This document shows, one piece after another, positions 8,702-18,328 of a stretch of DNA of 47,555 nucleotides. The first letter of the stretch is position 1. Every line of letters begins with the position of its first letter. The stretch is from a virus. The notes under the pieces are model-generated. The model was given only the letters and a program-made list of their open reading frames with translations. It made no database searches and was not told where the DNA came from. The stretch spans positions 1-47,555 of the IMG/VR virus record IMGVR_UViG_3300010391_000062; one strand, written 5' to 3'. Position numbers and translations under genes: made by a program.

Positions 8702-9721
8702 ATGAGTGCGCCGATCAGCGCGCAAGCCATGGTGCCGCTCGTCGCCGCGAAGATCGACAACCGGGCGCTGCGGACGTGGAGCCCCACGCAGACGCTCGCC
8801 GCGATCGACGCGGCGACCCAGGCACTGGTGATCCTGGAAGGGGAGCAGAAGAAGGACCACGAACTCGACTACATGGACCTCGTGGTGGCCACGGAGACGG
8901 CCGCGGGGCGCATGGGGCTCATGGGGCAGGACATCCTGGAGTGGCGGCTGCCGGAGATCATCCGGCGGCTCCGGCTGATCGAGGACACCACGGATCCCAA
9001 CGCGCCCCGGGAGATCCCCTTCTCGCCCCTGGAGTTGAAGGAGACCGAGCGGGAGACGCGGTTCCGGAGGACGCTGCACTTCTGGGTGTGGGGCAAGGGG
9101 AGCAAGATCCGGCCCCGGGTCGCGTTCGTGGGTGCGCTCAAGGGGGCCCGGACCATCCGGTGCTGGTACGTGCGGCGGTGCGCTCCGCTCCACTACGGCA
9201 CGGCCAAGTCGGGCCTCATCGGCATCACGGAGACCGCATCCACGAGTGCGCGGATCCAGTTCGACCTGGGAGCGAGCGGAGCGGGCACGATCGTCAATCG
9301 GCCGAGTGTCTACGATGGGTCCATGGTCCAGATCGGCACGCTCGCGGGGACCTCGGTCCCCGGTGTGACCGACAGCATCCGCACCCTGAACAACTCGGCT
9401 TGGGTCTTCGTGGATCCGGCGGCGGCGGTCCCCGTGCTGACCCACATCTTCGACGAGACGCTCAACGCCCAGACGACCGGGATCCCCACCTATCCCTGCG
9501 CGAGCATGTTCTACAGCCTCATCGCGCAGGTCGACCCGGAGCACCACGAGTTGGTGATCCTCATGGCGGCGGTGCGGCAGGCCGAGGAGGCAGGCGCCAT
9601 GCGGACCCTGGAGATCCTCGGCCCGAAGATGGAGATGCTCCTCTCGCAGTTCGTGTCCACCTCCAGCGCCAGACAGATCCAGGAACCCGAGTTCATCCAG
9701 TCCCGCGACATCGACCAGTAG
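8702..9721 (+). CDS. Head-tail adaptor candidate
   Basis: A 339-residue protein from ATG 8702. The N-terminal half is strongly helical (about 1-130, MSAPISAQAMVPLVAAKIDN onward); the middle is beta-rich (about 160-260) and the C-terminus returns to long helices. Mixed helical and beta architecture at this point of a podovirus-like cluster, after capsid genes and before the nozzle gene, fits an adaptor ring protein that attaches beneath the portal. This is an inference from order and secondary-structure impression. Confidence 0.5.
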   Translation: MSAPISAQAMVPLVAAKIDNRALRTWSPTQTLAAIDAATQALVILEGEQKKDHELDYMDLVVATETAAGRMGLMGQDILEWRLPEIIRRLRLIEDTTDPNAPREIPFSPLELKETERETRFRRTLHFWVWGKGSKIRPRVAFVGALKGARTIRCWYVRRCAPLHYGTAKSGLIGITETASTSARIQFDLGASGAGTIVNRPSVYDGSMVQIGTLAGTSVPGVTDSIRTLNNSAWVFVDPAAAVPVLTHIFDETLNAQTTGIPTYPCASMFYSLIAQVDPEHHELVILMAAVRQAEEAGAMRTLEILGPKMEMLLSQFVSTSSARQIQEPEFIQSRDIDQ

Positions 9722-9728
9722 GTGACCC

Positions 9729-10145
9729 ATGACCGCTTCCCTTTCCGCCAACCTCGTGACCCTGCGGATCCAGCCGGCGGCTGGCGTCCGCGTCTTCCTG
9801 CCCGGCAAGGGCAATGCGGCCGTGACGGGCACCGCCTTGCAGAGCCGGCCCGGGTTCGTCCAGTCGATCATCGTGGAGACCCCGGACACAAGCGGTCTTG
9901 ACGTGATCGAGCTGCACGACTTGGCGATCGTGGACACCACGAACCTGCCCACCATCCTCACCGCGGCGAAGGAGATCATCAGACCTTCCGGCGTGCTCGG
10001 GCAGAGCAGCTACACGATCCCCGTCCAGGCCAACTTCTACTCCGGGATCGTCGTCATCTGCCGGAACCTTGCCGTCGCCGACGTTGCGATTGTCTACAAG
10101 AGCCGCGGCCCGACGGGCAGGGACTCCTTCGTCCAGCGACTCTGA
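9729..10145 (+). CDS. Small beta-rich virion protein
   Basis: A 138-residue protein from ATG 9729 with GGTGA upstream. It is almost entirely alternating beta pattern (VTLRIQPAAGVRVFLPGKGN and onward) with no charged coils, as in small connector or tail-completion proteins. Its stop shares one base with the next start (TGATG), so it is coupled to the large tail gene. Function is unknown. Confidence 0.65.
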   Translation: MTASLSANLVTLRIQPAAGVRVFLPGKGNAAVTGTALQSRPGFVQSIIVETPDTSGLDVIELHDLAIVDTTNLPTILTAAKEIIRPSGVLGQSSYTIPVQANFYSGIVVICRNLAVADVAIVYKSRGPTGRDSFVQRL

Positions 10146-13100
10146 TGGTTCACGGCCGGTCGTACACCCAAAAGGGCGACGAGGACTACGTCGCGGAGGT
10201 GCGCCCGCCAGTGGGCGGCCTTCAGACGAAGTTCCGGGCGCCCATCGTCCAGGAGGGCCAGAGCCCCGACCTGCTCAACGTGCTCTTCGACAAGAAGAGC
10301 GTGCGGCGCCGGGAAGGGTGCGTGCCGATCAACCGCTACCTGCCCGGGAAGAACAGCCTCCGCAACCGCGGGCTCCAGTACCTCGGCAAGGTGGCCAACA
10401 CCACCCCCCTGAACACGCGGTTCAAGGTCGTTCCGGGTCACGGGTTCATCGGCCACCGACCGCACTTCAACGACTACAACTCGCTGGACGCGGGTGTCAC
10501 CACGAGCCGGCTGACCGTGTCGTTCCTGGTGACCCCGGAGCCAGGCGGCGACGATCCGTCCGAGATGATCCCGGGGCCGAACGGCGAGACCGCGTCCGCC
10601 GAGGAGCTGTGGTTCAAGTACAACGAGAACTCCGCCCAGACTGCCCGGCAGACCTACTCTTACCGGCCGATCCTCAGTAAGGGTCCGCTTCGCGGCACGC
10701 GCTTCCTGGACGCGAACAACGATGGCGTCCCCGAGGAGGCTCTTCCCTTCTCGATTTTCGTCTACAACGGCAGCGGAAATGACATCCGGTGGGGTGTCTA
10801 CATCAGCCAGGCCATCAACGGAGCAACTGGCGATTCTCCGACACTGCTCACCTCGACGGCCTCTGGAGTCAATGACAGTCTCGGCCAGCCGAATGTGACC
10901 AACCCCAGGCCGCTCCACACGTACCGCCTGACCCTTTCGGTTACGGCAAACTCGGCGGCCGGGGGCACGGCGCGGTTGACGGTGACGGAACTCCGGGGCG
11001 ATGGCACGATCATTCGGAATGTCTACACGACGGCGCTGACGCGGGAACTCTGGACGAACAGCGGTCCCATCCAGCTTTTCGACATGCCGCGCGCCATCAT
11101 CGAAGCCCCGGTGGTGCAGGGCGGGCTCGCGATTGGCGCTGGCTACTGGCGTACGGTGCTTCGCTTCGAGGGCAAGCTCCAGGACGTGTCCTTCTGGTCC
11201 GTGGACAAGACGGGCAACGGCGCCGACTTCACCTTCGCCGAGTCGATGACGCCGCTGGACCTCACTCAGGCCAACGCGGGGCTGCTCGGCTACTGGGCGC
11301 CGGACCCTCAGAGCAACCGGGCGGCGGTGACGTGGGAAGAGGACAAGGTCGTGATCCCCGAGAGCCGGGGCATCGACGCGCCGATCATGCTGGGACCGAA
11401 CGTGCCGACGTGGCAGCGGGTCAACGGCAAGCCCGGGCTCTACTTCGACGGCCGCACGGCGTACGCGCTTCTTCCGACCTCGATGGGCACGACGTACCCC
11501 GGCGGTGCCGGCGGCACGCTGAACCCCGCCTACAACACGCTCTACGTCGGCAACGGCTTTGACTCTCTGGTTCATGGTGCGCTTGTGCCCAACGGCCAGC
11601 ACTCCATCTCCATGACGTTCATCCCGGACAGCATCGAGGCGCGGTCTGCCGGGGCCGAGGCGAAGGCGCAGACCCTCCTTGCCTGGAAGGGAGTCCTGGA
11701 GCTGGCCATCAGCAACCGGGGCAACATCTACTGGGGACCGTACGACGGAGCCGGCGCCATCGCGCTCTTCACCGCAACGGCGGTGACCCCGGGGCAGCGG
11801 TACACGCTGCTCTACCGCAGGCAGTCGCAAAACACCGCGGACCTGTACCTGAACGGCGTGCAGATCGCGACGACGGGTGCGCTCGTTGCCTTCCCCGCCA
11901 CCATTGCCGGTGGCCTGCCTTGCGCAGTCATCGGCACCGACGGTGGGGCAGGCGTCACGCCGGAGTTCATTGGGCTCTCGGACATCGACACGCACTTCGT
12001 CGGGCGCATCGAGGACATCCGCATCGCCGGGGGCGTGCTGGATCCGCAGGAGGGGCTCCAGCGGGACCTGGTCCTCTCGGACCTTCAGCTCGGCAGCGCG
12101 CGGCTCTGGGCGACCACCGGGGGCAGCGCCACCGTCTCGGCCGTTACGGTGCTGGACCAGCTCACCAAGGGCGGCGTGATCTCGACTGGTGGATGGTGGC
12201 TCCTGGCGCCCGGCTGCACGGCTTCGCTGTCGCACCCGCCGTTTCACACGCCGACGCTGATCCGGCCGATGCTCATCAAGGTCGCGGCCACGGGGACCAC
12301 GCTGACCCTTGCCGCGGTCGCGACCGGGCAGCCCGACGGCTTCAACACGGTCACGCAGCAGTACGCGTTCTGTACGCAGTGCCTCGCGTGGTGGAACTTC
12401 GAGCAGAACTGCCTGACCACGAATCAGGAGAGCCGGTACCGGGGAAGCCGCGAGGCAAGCGACGCGACGGTCCGCGTCTACCAGCAGCTCTACGCCGAGA
12501 ACGACAGGGTCGGATGCTCCATCGGCCTGATCCTGCGCTCCAGGGAGCCGGACATCCAGGCGGTCATCAACGGCACGGTGGTCTTCTCCTGGCTGGAGTC
12601 GACTCCGCAGGAAGTGATTCCCAGGTTCGCGGCCGGGCTCGTGCCGGCCCTCCCATCCGACAACCCCGTCACCCTGATCGCGCCCTTCCGCAAGACCGAC
12701 GGCGGCTTCTACCCCATCGTGGCGGCGGCAACCTCGCTCTACTGGCTCAAGCCTCCCTGGGAGAAGGACGGTCCCTATCCCAAGGCGGTCGAGCCGTCGC
12801 CAACGTGCCTCTTCGGGTCAGGTCGGTTCAAGAACCACATCGAGTTCGCGGCGAACACGAAGTGGAACATGAACGCCTCGGGTCTGACCCTGGAGTTCTG
12901 GGCCAAGGTGCCGGAGCTTGGCCGGGTCCGCGAGGTGTTCCTCAACTGGGCCGGGACGGCGGACCTGTTCAACCTGCGCGTGCTGATCGGAGCTGACGGC
13001 GCGATCCTCGTGGACGGCTACGCGGCCGCTGCGTACTGGCAGGTGCGAACCTCGGCTGTTGCGACCCAGCCCATCCGGGCCGGCGTCTGGCAGTTCGTCA

Positions 13101-15400
13101 CGATCACGATCCACGGCACGACCATCGCAAACGACCGAATCTACGTGAACGGCCAGAGCCAGACGCTCACGACCGTCGGCGCGCACGCAGCGGCCTGGGA
13201 CGGCGGGACCGGGAAGAAGTGGGTTGCCGGGCATCCCCACGACCTCGGCGTGGCGGCCACCGCGGAGCCGAACATGCCGCTGCCGCTGTTCGGCGACCTT
13301 CGGGACTTTCGCATCTCGCTCGGCCAGCGGTACCTCTCGACGGTCCTTGACTTCCCTCCGCCCACGGCCACGCTGGCTGTCGACGCCGCGACGATCACGC
13401 TGATCCCCTTCACGGACGGATCCGACCTGCTCGCCACGTCCGTCCCGGGGACCGTGCCGGCAACCGCGCTCACGGCCCACGGCAACATCCGCAATCCGGA
13501 GCTGCTCCCGATCCTTGAGGGCTCGCTCCTTGGTTCGCACTCCTCCGCCGCCTACCCGTACGACTGGAACGTTTACCTCGACGCGCTCTACGTGACCAAC
13601 GGTCTCGGGCCGCCGCTCGCCATCCGGTTCACCGGGCTGAAGAGCGACCTCGCCAAGCGCGGGGCGATCATCGAGCGGCCCTTGCCTTGGGGCTTTGCCG
13701 TCTCCCGGATGGGGATCACTCCTCCCGGCAAGGACCCGCCGAACATGGTGGGCAAGGCGGACTCGGCCGGCGGCATCTTCATCCAGGCCACGTACCTGAT
13801 CGCCGTGACGTTCGTGTCCGAGGACGGCCTGGAGAGCGACCCGATCACATACACGGGGGACCCCGGCGCCCCCGTGAACAAGTGGACCTACCTGGACCTC
13901 GTGGGTCTGCCGCGCTCTCTGGAACCGCACGTCGTCACGCGCAACGTCTACCTCGGACAGGTCGCGGCACTCCTCAGCAACCGCCCCGAGAAGACCACCG
14001 ACAACTTCACCGACGAGGTGGAGATCAGCTCCATCCCCATCGGCCGGTCCGTGGACTTCACCAACGGCGCCCCTCCCCCTGCCCGGTTCATCTCCGCCTC
14101 GCGCGGGCGCACCTATCTCGTCGAGACCAACTCCCAGAACGTCAGCCTCTCCGAGCCGCTCCGTCCCGAGAGCCATAGCCGTTCGCTGACGGCCATCGAC
14201 GAGATCGGACTCCCGTCCCCAGCCGGCAGCTTCGCGACGTTCGTGAAGGAGCACCAGTCCCGGCTCTTCACCGGCAAGCGGGACAGCATCTTCAACCTCG
14301 TCCCCGGCCAGGACATCACCAACTTCATCTCCCAGCGGATCAACACGTCCAAGGGGTTCATCTCCGGCCACTCGGTCGTCTCGTGGGAGGACCACTTGTT
14401 CGGGCTGTGCCAGAAGGGCGTCCATGCCTTCGACGGCTCGTCCCTGGAGTACATCGCCGAGTCGCTGGAGGGGCTGTGGAGCCAGGTGGACATCTCGCCC
14501 GATGGGACACTGCTCCAGCACGGGATCTTCCACGACCCGACGAACCAGTACTGGCTCAGCTTCCGCAGGACGGGCGAGCGGTTCGGGCGGGAGATCGTCG
14601 TCTTCGACACGATCATCCGCGACGAGAAGACCGGGCGGTGTCCGTGGAGCCTGCTGAAGACCGTGCGGCACTCCTACATGGAGAGCGTCAACGACGGCTC
14701 CAGCTTCGAGCCGCACATCTACCTGGGCACGCCGGAAGGCCAGGTGTTCCTCCTGTTGGCGGGGGGCGTGGACGGGAGCCGGCAACTCAAGGACCCGTCC
14801 AGCGCCTCGGTCACCATCCTTTCCGGGACCGCGACGGGCGGGAGCACCACAACGCTGACGCACGCCGGTCCATTCGACACGCTTGGCCACGGCCTCCGTG
14901 GGCTCTGGGCCACGGTGACCCACGCCAACGGCACGCGCGAGGAGGCCAGGATCCTGACCAACCCCGGGACGGCGCTGACCTTTGAGAGCCCCCTCGCGGC
15001 TCCAGTTGCCAACGGGGATACGTTCGTGGTCGGCGCGTTTGACGCCTACTGGACCTCCGCGTGGCTTCCGCTGACGCGATTCTCGCAGGCCAAGCTCACC
15101 CGCTCCGTGGACATCGACTTCGCTCCGCAGGCCGGAACGCTGGAGGTTCGGGTTCTTGAGGGCGGCAACGCGACGATCCTCGCGGACGCCTTCGACTACG
15201 ACGGTGTTCCCAACAACGACTCGTTCCGATTCGTCATCTCCGACACGAGCACGGGCTACATGACCGAGACGATCCACCTTGCCACGCGCTCGCCGTTCTG
15301 GCGGATCTACGTGGGCACGCGGGGGATCAACGCGCCCTTCGAGATGTTCGGGTTCGCGGTTGCCTTCTCCGAGGAGGGGCTGAGGAAGGGAAGGTTCTAG
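10145..15400 (+). CDS. Giant tail protein: nozzle/propeller with inserted LamG-like domains
   Basis: A 1751-residue protein. Residues 1-100 (RPPVGGLQTKFRAPIVQEGQ, then a DLLNVLFDKKSVRRREG segment) look like the start of podovirus tail-nozzle or tail-stem proteins. Three concanavalin/LamG-like jellyroll segments follow: about 110-370; about 430-640 (with GLYFDGRTAYALLP and ADLYLNGVQI); and about 895-1090 (with LTLEFWAKVPE and DRIYVNGQSQ). From about 1120 an Fn3-like piece leads into a beta-propeller-like region (SASRGRTYLVETNSQNVSLS and onward) to about 1600, then a C-terminal beta domain. LamG folds commonly bind sugars, so the inserts may contact host surface glycans. Fold calls are pattern based. 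Confidence 0.65.
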   Translation: MVHGRSYTQKGDEDYVAEVRPPVGGLQTKFRAPIVQEGQSPDLLNVLFDKKSVRRREGCVPINRYLPGKNSLRNRGLQYLGKVANTTPLNTRFKVVPGHGFIGHRPHFNDYNSLDAGVTTSRLTVSFLVTPEPGGDDPSEMIPGPNGETASAEELWFKYNENSAQTARQTYSYRPILSKGPLRGTRFLDANNDGVPEEALPFSIFVYNGSGNDIRWGVYISQAINGATGDSPTLLTSTASGVNDSLGQPNVTNPRPLHTYRLTLSVTANSAAGGTARLTVTELRGDGTIIRNVYTTALTRELWTNSGPIQLFDMPRAIIEAPVVQGGLAIGAGYWRTVLRFEGKLQDVSFWSVDKTGNGADFTFAESMTPLDLTQANAGLLGYWAPDPQSNRAAVTWEEDKVVIPESRGIDAPIMLGPNVPTWQRVNGKPGLYFDGRTAYALLPTSMGTTYPGGAGGTLNPAYNTLYVGNGFDSLVHGALVPNGQHSISMTFIPDSIEARSAGAEAKAQTLLAWKGVLELAISNRGNIYWGPYDGAGAIALFTATAVTPGQRYTLLYRRQSQNTADLYLNGVQIATTGALVAFPATIAGGLPCAVIGTDGGAGVTPEFIGLSDIDTHFVGRIEDIRIAGGVLDPQEGLQRDLVLSDLQLGSARLWATTGGSATVSAVTVLDQLTKGGVISTGGWWLLAPGCTASLSHPPFHTPTLIRPMLIKVAATGTTLTLAAVATGQPDGFNTVTQQYAFCTQCLAWWNFEQNCLTTNQESRYRGSREASDATVRVYQQLYAENDRVGCSIGLILRSREPDIQAVINGTVVFSWLESTPQEVIPRFAAGLVPALPSDNPVTLIAPFRKTDGGFYPIVAAATSLYWLKPPWEKDGPYPKAVEPSPTCLFGSGRFKNHIEFAANTKWNMNASGLTLEFWAKVPELGRVREVFLNWAGTADLFNLRVLIGADGAILVDGYAAAAYWQVRTSAVATQPIRAGVWQFVTITIHGTTIANDRIYVNGQSQTLTTVGAHAAAWDGGTGKKWVAGHPHDLGVAATAEPNMPLPLFGDLRDFRISLGQRYLSTVLDFPPPTATLAVDAATITLIPFTDGSDLLATSVPGTVPATALTAHGNIRNPELLPILEGSLLGSHSSAAYPYDWNVYLDALYVTNGLGPPLAIRFTGLKSDLAKRGAIIERPLPWGFAVSRMGITPPGKDPPNMVGKADSAGGIFIQATYLIAVTFVSEDGLESDPITYTGDPGAPVNKWTYLDLVGLPRSLEPHVVTRNVYLGQVAALLSNRPEKTTDNFTDEVEISSIPIGRSVDFTNGAPPPARFISASRGRTYLVETNSQNVSLSEPLRPESHSRSLTAIDEIGLPSPAGSFATFVKEHQSRLFTGKRDSIFNLVPGQDITNFISQRINTSKGFISGHSVVSWEDHLFGLCQKGVHAFDGSSLEYIAESLEGLWSQVDISPDGTLLQHGIFHDPTNQYWLSFRRTGERFGREIVVFDTIIRDEKTGRCPWSLLKTVRHSYMESVNDGSSFEPHIYLGTPEGQVFLLLAGGVDGSRQLKDPSSASVTILSGTATGGSTTTLTHAGPFDTLGHGLRGLWATVTHANGTREEARILTNPGTALTFESPLAAPVANGDTFVVGAFDAYWTSAWLPLTRFSQAKLTRSVDIDFAPQAGTLEVRVLEGGNATILADAFDYDGVPNNDSFRFVISDTSTGYMTETIHLATRSPFWRIYVGTRGINAPFEMFGFAVAFSEEGLRKGRF

Positions 15401-15846
15401 TGGCCCGCGTCGCGCAGCCGATTGAGTTCCTTCCCGCTCCGGGGCGCCGGTTCACGGGCGAGGACATGGCCGTCCAGGGAGGCGACAAGCCCGACATGGT
15501 GGGCGCCGAGAACAACGCGCGCATCCGGGACTTCCTCTCCCAGCGGTCGAGCCCCGTGGGGAGCGAGGAGACCGTGGCGCTCGCGGCAGGTGGCGAGATG
15601 CTCACGGCCTTTGTCAAGGCATCGGGGATGGCGGATCCGACGAAGGACACGCGCGTCCCGCATCGGCTCGGGCGCGTACCACAGGCGATCATTTACCAGC
15701 GCGGCACGGGGACGCTCGGGGACCAGGTGATCGGTGTGCCGGCGGGCGGGGCAACCGCAGGCGGTGGCAACGCGACGCCATGGACTTCCCGCGAGGTGTT
15801 CGTACGATCTTCCATCGACCGAGCCTTCACTTTCGCGATCTCGTAG
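15400..15846 (+). CDS. Small virion protein, unknown
   Basis: A 148-residue protein starts with GTG 15400, overlapping the preceding TAG by one base; GGAAGGG lies upstream. It is mixed, with Gly/Ala-rich turns (AGGATAGGGNATPW) and a C-terminal strand ending DRAFTFAIS. No domain is recognised. It sits between the nozzle-like gene and the ejection-protein genes, so a tail component is likely. Confidence 0.6.
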   Translation: MARVAQPIEFLPAPGRRFTGEDMAVQGGDKPDMVGAENNARIRDFLSQRSSPVGSEETVALAAGGEMLTAFVKASGMADPTKDTRVPHRLGRVPQAIIYQRGTGTLGDQVIGVPAGGATAGGGNATPWTSREVFVRSSIDRAFTFAIS

Positions 15847-15859
15847 CGAGGTAACTCCA

Positions 15860-16069
15860 GTGCCGATGCCAAAGGAAAAACACGACAAGGTCATCACCGT
15901 GGGCGACGACATCGATGTGCGTTGCAAGATCACCGCGATCGACGCCGTGCAGGGGACCGTGGACCTGACCACGGTGACCGCGAGCGCCCTGGGTGGCGGG
16001 ACGCAGAACCCGAGGGCGCCCGTGATGACGTTCCTCTCGGTGCCGTTCGGCGCCATCGCGAAGCCGTGA
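15860..16069 (+). CDS. Small beta-strand protein
   Basis: Sixty-nine residues from GTG 15860, chosen because GAGG lies about nine bases upstream; ATG 15866 is an alternative. The protein reads MPMPKEKHDKVITVGDDIDV and continues with alternating hydrophobic residues, like a small beta-barrel. An earlier in-frame start at 15734 would overlap the previous gene and is unlikely. Function is unknown. Confidence 0.6.
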   Translation: MPMPKEKHDKVITVGDDIDVRCKITAIDAVQGTVDLTTVTASALGGGTQNPRAPVMTFLSVPFGAIAKP

Positions 16070-16079
16070 GAGATTGCCA

Positions 16080-16772
16080 GTGAGTTTCCTCTCCTCGAAC
16101 ATCCTCGGCAGAAAGACGCAAGGCCCCGGGGCTCCGAAGGGTCCTGGCCAGTGGGGCGGCGACGACCCCGAGATGAGGAACCTCGGCGGGATGGCCCCCG
16201 GCACGAGCTGGGCGGACATGATGCAGAAGCCCATGGCCGACTGGTCGGGGAGCCCCAACTACAACCAGCCGAAGTGGCTCCAGGAGCACGCGCCGATGCT
16301 GGGTGCGAGTCTCCTCCAGAGCAAGGAGTTCAAAGAGGCGACGGATCCGGGCGCGATGACTGCGCAGCCCACGGCGGAGCTGATGCAGGGCACGGAGAGC
16401 GCCCTGCGCGGGGCGCGCGGATCGCTGGGGATGCAGGGGCTCACGGCGTCGGGGGCCTACCCGATGCTGGAGGCGCAGATGCGGATGCAGGCAGCGGGCC
16501 AGCGGGGATCCATGATGGCGCAGGCGCTCCAGAACAAGTTCGCGATGACCAGCCAGGTGATCCAGGGGTTCGGCCTTGGGACCTACTTCCCGCCGGGAGG
16601 CGGGGGTGGCCAATGGGGCCAGATCGCGGGCGGGCTCGGGGCCGGGATCGGATCCTTCGCGGGGAGCTACTTCGGCGGTGGCGGTGGCGGTGGCGGGGGC
16701 GGAGGCGGGGTTCCGGCCAGTGCCGCCGCGGGCGCGAAGTACCAGGGCTCCATCCCCGGATTCGGAGGGTAG
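16080..16772 (+). CDS. Glycine-rich internal virion protein candidate
   Basis: A 230-residue protein; GTG 16080 is preferred because GAGA lies upstream, and a TTG at 16074 would add two residues. The middle is rich in Met, Gln and Ala helices (about 90-165). The C-terminal third holds glycine-rich small-residue segments (GAGIGSFAGSYFGGG), then a polyglycine run. Small-residue helices of this kind are common in podovirus internal proteins that form a DNA-delivery channel. The following three genes have similar traits. Confidence 0.6.
   Translation: MSFLSSNILGRKTQGPGAPKGPGQWGGDDPEMRNLGGMAPGTSWADMMQKPMADWSGSPNYNQPKWLQEHAPMLGASLLQSKEFKEATDPGAMTAQPTAELMQGTESALRGARGSLGMQGLTASGAYPMLEAQMRMQAAGQRGSMMAQALQNKFAMTSQVIQGFGLGTYFPPGGGGGQWGQIAGGLGAGIGSFAGSYFGGGGGGGGGGGGVPASAAAGAKYQGSIPGFGG
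16674..16710 (+). repeat. GGCGGT-type simple repeat coding for polyglycine
   Basis: Tandem GGC/GGT/GGG/GGA codons give an uninterrupted run of about twelve glycines near the end of the gene at 16080-16772. It is a simple-sequence tract prone to length change by slippage in steps of three bases, which would alter linker length without breaking the frame. Confidence 0.7.
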
Positions 16773-16775
16773 ATC

Positions 16776-17201
16776 ATGGGCCAGTACGCAGGGATCGGAA
16801 CCGGAGTGGGCGCGGGCATCGGGGCTCTCTTCGGAGGCGTGGGTGCGCCGGTCGGAGCCGCGCTGGGCGGCGCGATCGGCGGAGCCGTCGATGCTTCGCA
16901 GGCGCAGAACCACCAGAGCTACCAGAACACGGCCGACATGTTCGGGGGACCCCGGGTGCGGTCCGAGATGCTGGAAGGCCAGGGCTTGAGCAGCGGCGAG
17001 GCTCCGGCGGCACAGTCCAGTGTGGGGCCAGACCTCCTCGAGTACCTCAAGGAGATGAAGCCCCACGAGGAGCAGGGAACGCCCTTCGAGCCGTTGGCGA
17101 CGGGGGCGGCCGGGTTCGGGGCTGACCGGGGGCTTCCGGAAGGCCTGCACAAGTACGGGACCAAGCCGGCCGCGGGCGAGCGGTCCCTGTCGGGGTTCTG
17201 A
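16776..17201 (+). CDS. Glycine-zipper protein, ejection-type candidate
   Basis: A 141-residue protein from ATG 16776. Residues 5-40 form a glycine zipper (GIGTGVGAGIGALFGGVGAP then GGAIGGAV), a motif that packs helices in membranes and pores. The rest is polar with a short amphipathic helix (DLLEYLKEMKPHEE). Such proteins in this position of podoviruses are usually packaged in the capsid and help form the trans-envelope channel. The stop shares one base with the next ATG (TGATG). Confidence 0.6.
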   Translation: MGQYAGIGTGVGAGIGALFGGVGAPVGAALGGAIGGAVDASQAQNHQSYQNTADMFGGPRVRSEMLEGQGLSSGEAPAAQSSVGPDLLEYLKEMKPHEEQGTPFEPLATGAAGFGADRGLPEGLHKYGTKPAAGERSLSGF

Positions 17202-18325
17202 TGCCACTCTCGGGCGGCGTCGAGCGGATCGAGCCGAGGACTTCCAAGAAGGAGGCGGGGCAGCAGGGCGTGGCGGCGCTGATCGGGGGGCTCCTGCATG
17301 GGATGGCGGAGAGCGCGATGAAGCGCAGGCTCGCCGACGCGCAGATGAAACTCCATCAGGCGCAGCTTGAGGCGACCAAGGCGTACCACGAGGCGCAGAT
17401 CGAGGCTAGGGGGGCGAGCCTCGCGGAGCGCACCCGGCACAACAAGGCGATGGAGGAAGACACGGACGAGTACGGGATGCCGTTCTCCCAGGATCTCCTT
17501 GCGATGAGCGGTGGGGGCCGGATGACCGATGCAACGAAGAAGCTCGCGCCCGTCGCGGATCAACTGCGGGGCCTCAAGAACAAGGGCTACGGTCCCGATC
17601 GTTCAGATGAGGCGTTCGACGAGATGAACGCCCCGCCATCGAAGCCCTTGCGCGTGAAGATGGATGCGTTCGCCCAGGGGGCGTTGCAGGACTACCCAGG
17701 AGGGAAGCGGTTCAAGCCGGACACCGTGGGGCAAGAGGCCCTCATCTCCTGGGACGAGCTGGATCACATCAAGACGAAGGCGGCCGATCATCTCGACGGG
17801 AACCCGGAGGCCCTGAAGAAGTGGGGGCGCATCTCCAGCCAGTACGAGCCTCTTCCGCAGAAGCTCGGCTTTGGCCCTGGGCACGTGAAGCACTGGCTCA
17901 ACCGGCTTGAGGAGCTGGATCAGCGGCGAGGAAGTGCGCGGTCCCCGACCTCGCGGCCCGCCTCCCAGCCCGCTCCGGGGCCACAGGGCGCCCAAGGGCC
18001 GCCACAGGCGCCGCCGCAGCCGGGCGATGACCTGCTCATGCACCGGAAGCAGCTTGAGCACATGATCTCGTTCGGGACTCCGCAGGAGAAGGAACTCGCC
18101 GCGAAGGAGTACCGGAGCAGTTGGGATCCGACCTTGCCGCCGACGCAGCCGGAGTTCGATGCGATGAACGGGCTTGGTGGAGGGGCAGGTGGGCCGCCGT
18201 CGTACGGACAGCATCCCGCGGATGCTCTCGCCACGAGGACACCACAGAGCAGGCCCAGCCCAGCAAGCCAACCGTCACAGGAACCCTTTGATCCGGGAGC
18301 CTACTTCGGCGGCGGCGGGCGGTAG
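17201..18325 (+). CDS. Internal virion protein candidate with coiled coil
   Basis: A 374-residue protein from ATG 17201. A short hydrophobic helix (VAALIGGLLHGMAESAM) is followed by a long Gln/Lys/Glu coiled coil (about 40-90). The middle is charged; residues about 240-374 are Pro/Gln/Gly-rich and disordered. Together with the genes before and after, it resembles the set of capsid-internal proteins delivered with the DNA. No enzyme motif is visible. Confidence 0.6.
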   Translation: MPLSGGVERIEPRTSKKEAGQQGVAALIGGLLHGMAESAMKRRLADAQMKLHQAQLEATKAYHEAQIEARGASLAERTRHNKAMEEDTDEYGMPFSQDLLAMSGGGRMTDATKKLAPVADQLRGLKNKGYGPDRSDEAFDEMNAPPSKPLRVKMDAFAQGALQDYPGGKRFKPDTVGQEALISWDELDHIKTKAADHLDGNPEALKKWGRISSQYEPLPQKLGFGPGHVKHWLNRLEELDQRRGSARSPTSRPASQPAPGPQGAQGPPQAPPQPGDDLLMHRKQLEHMISFGTPQEKELAAKEYRSSWDPTLPPTQPEFDAMNGLGGGAGGPPSYGQHPADALATRTPQSRPSPASQPSQEPFDPGAYFGGGGR

Positions 18326-18328
18326 ACC

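Noticed and set aside
15734-16069. Longer version of the gene at 15860-16069
   Set aside because: It would overlap the preceding gene by over 100 bases with a non-protein-like start; GTG 15860 has GAGG upstream.
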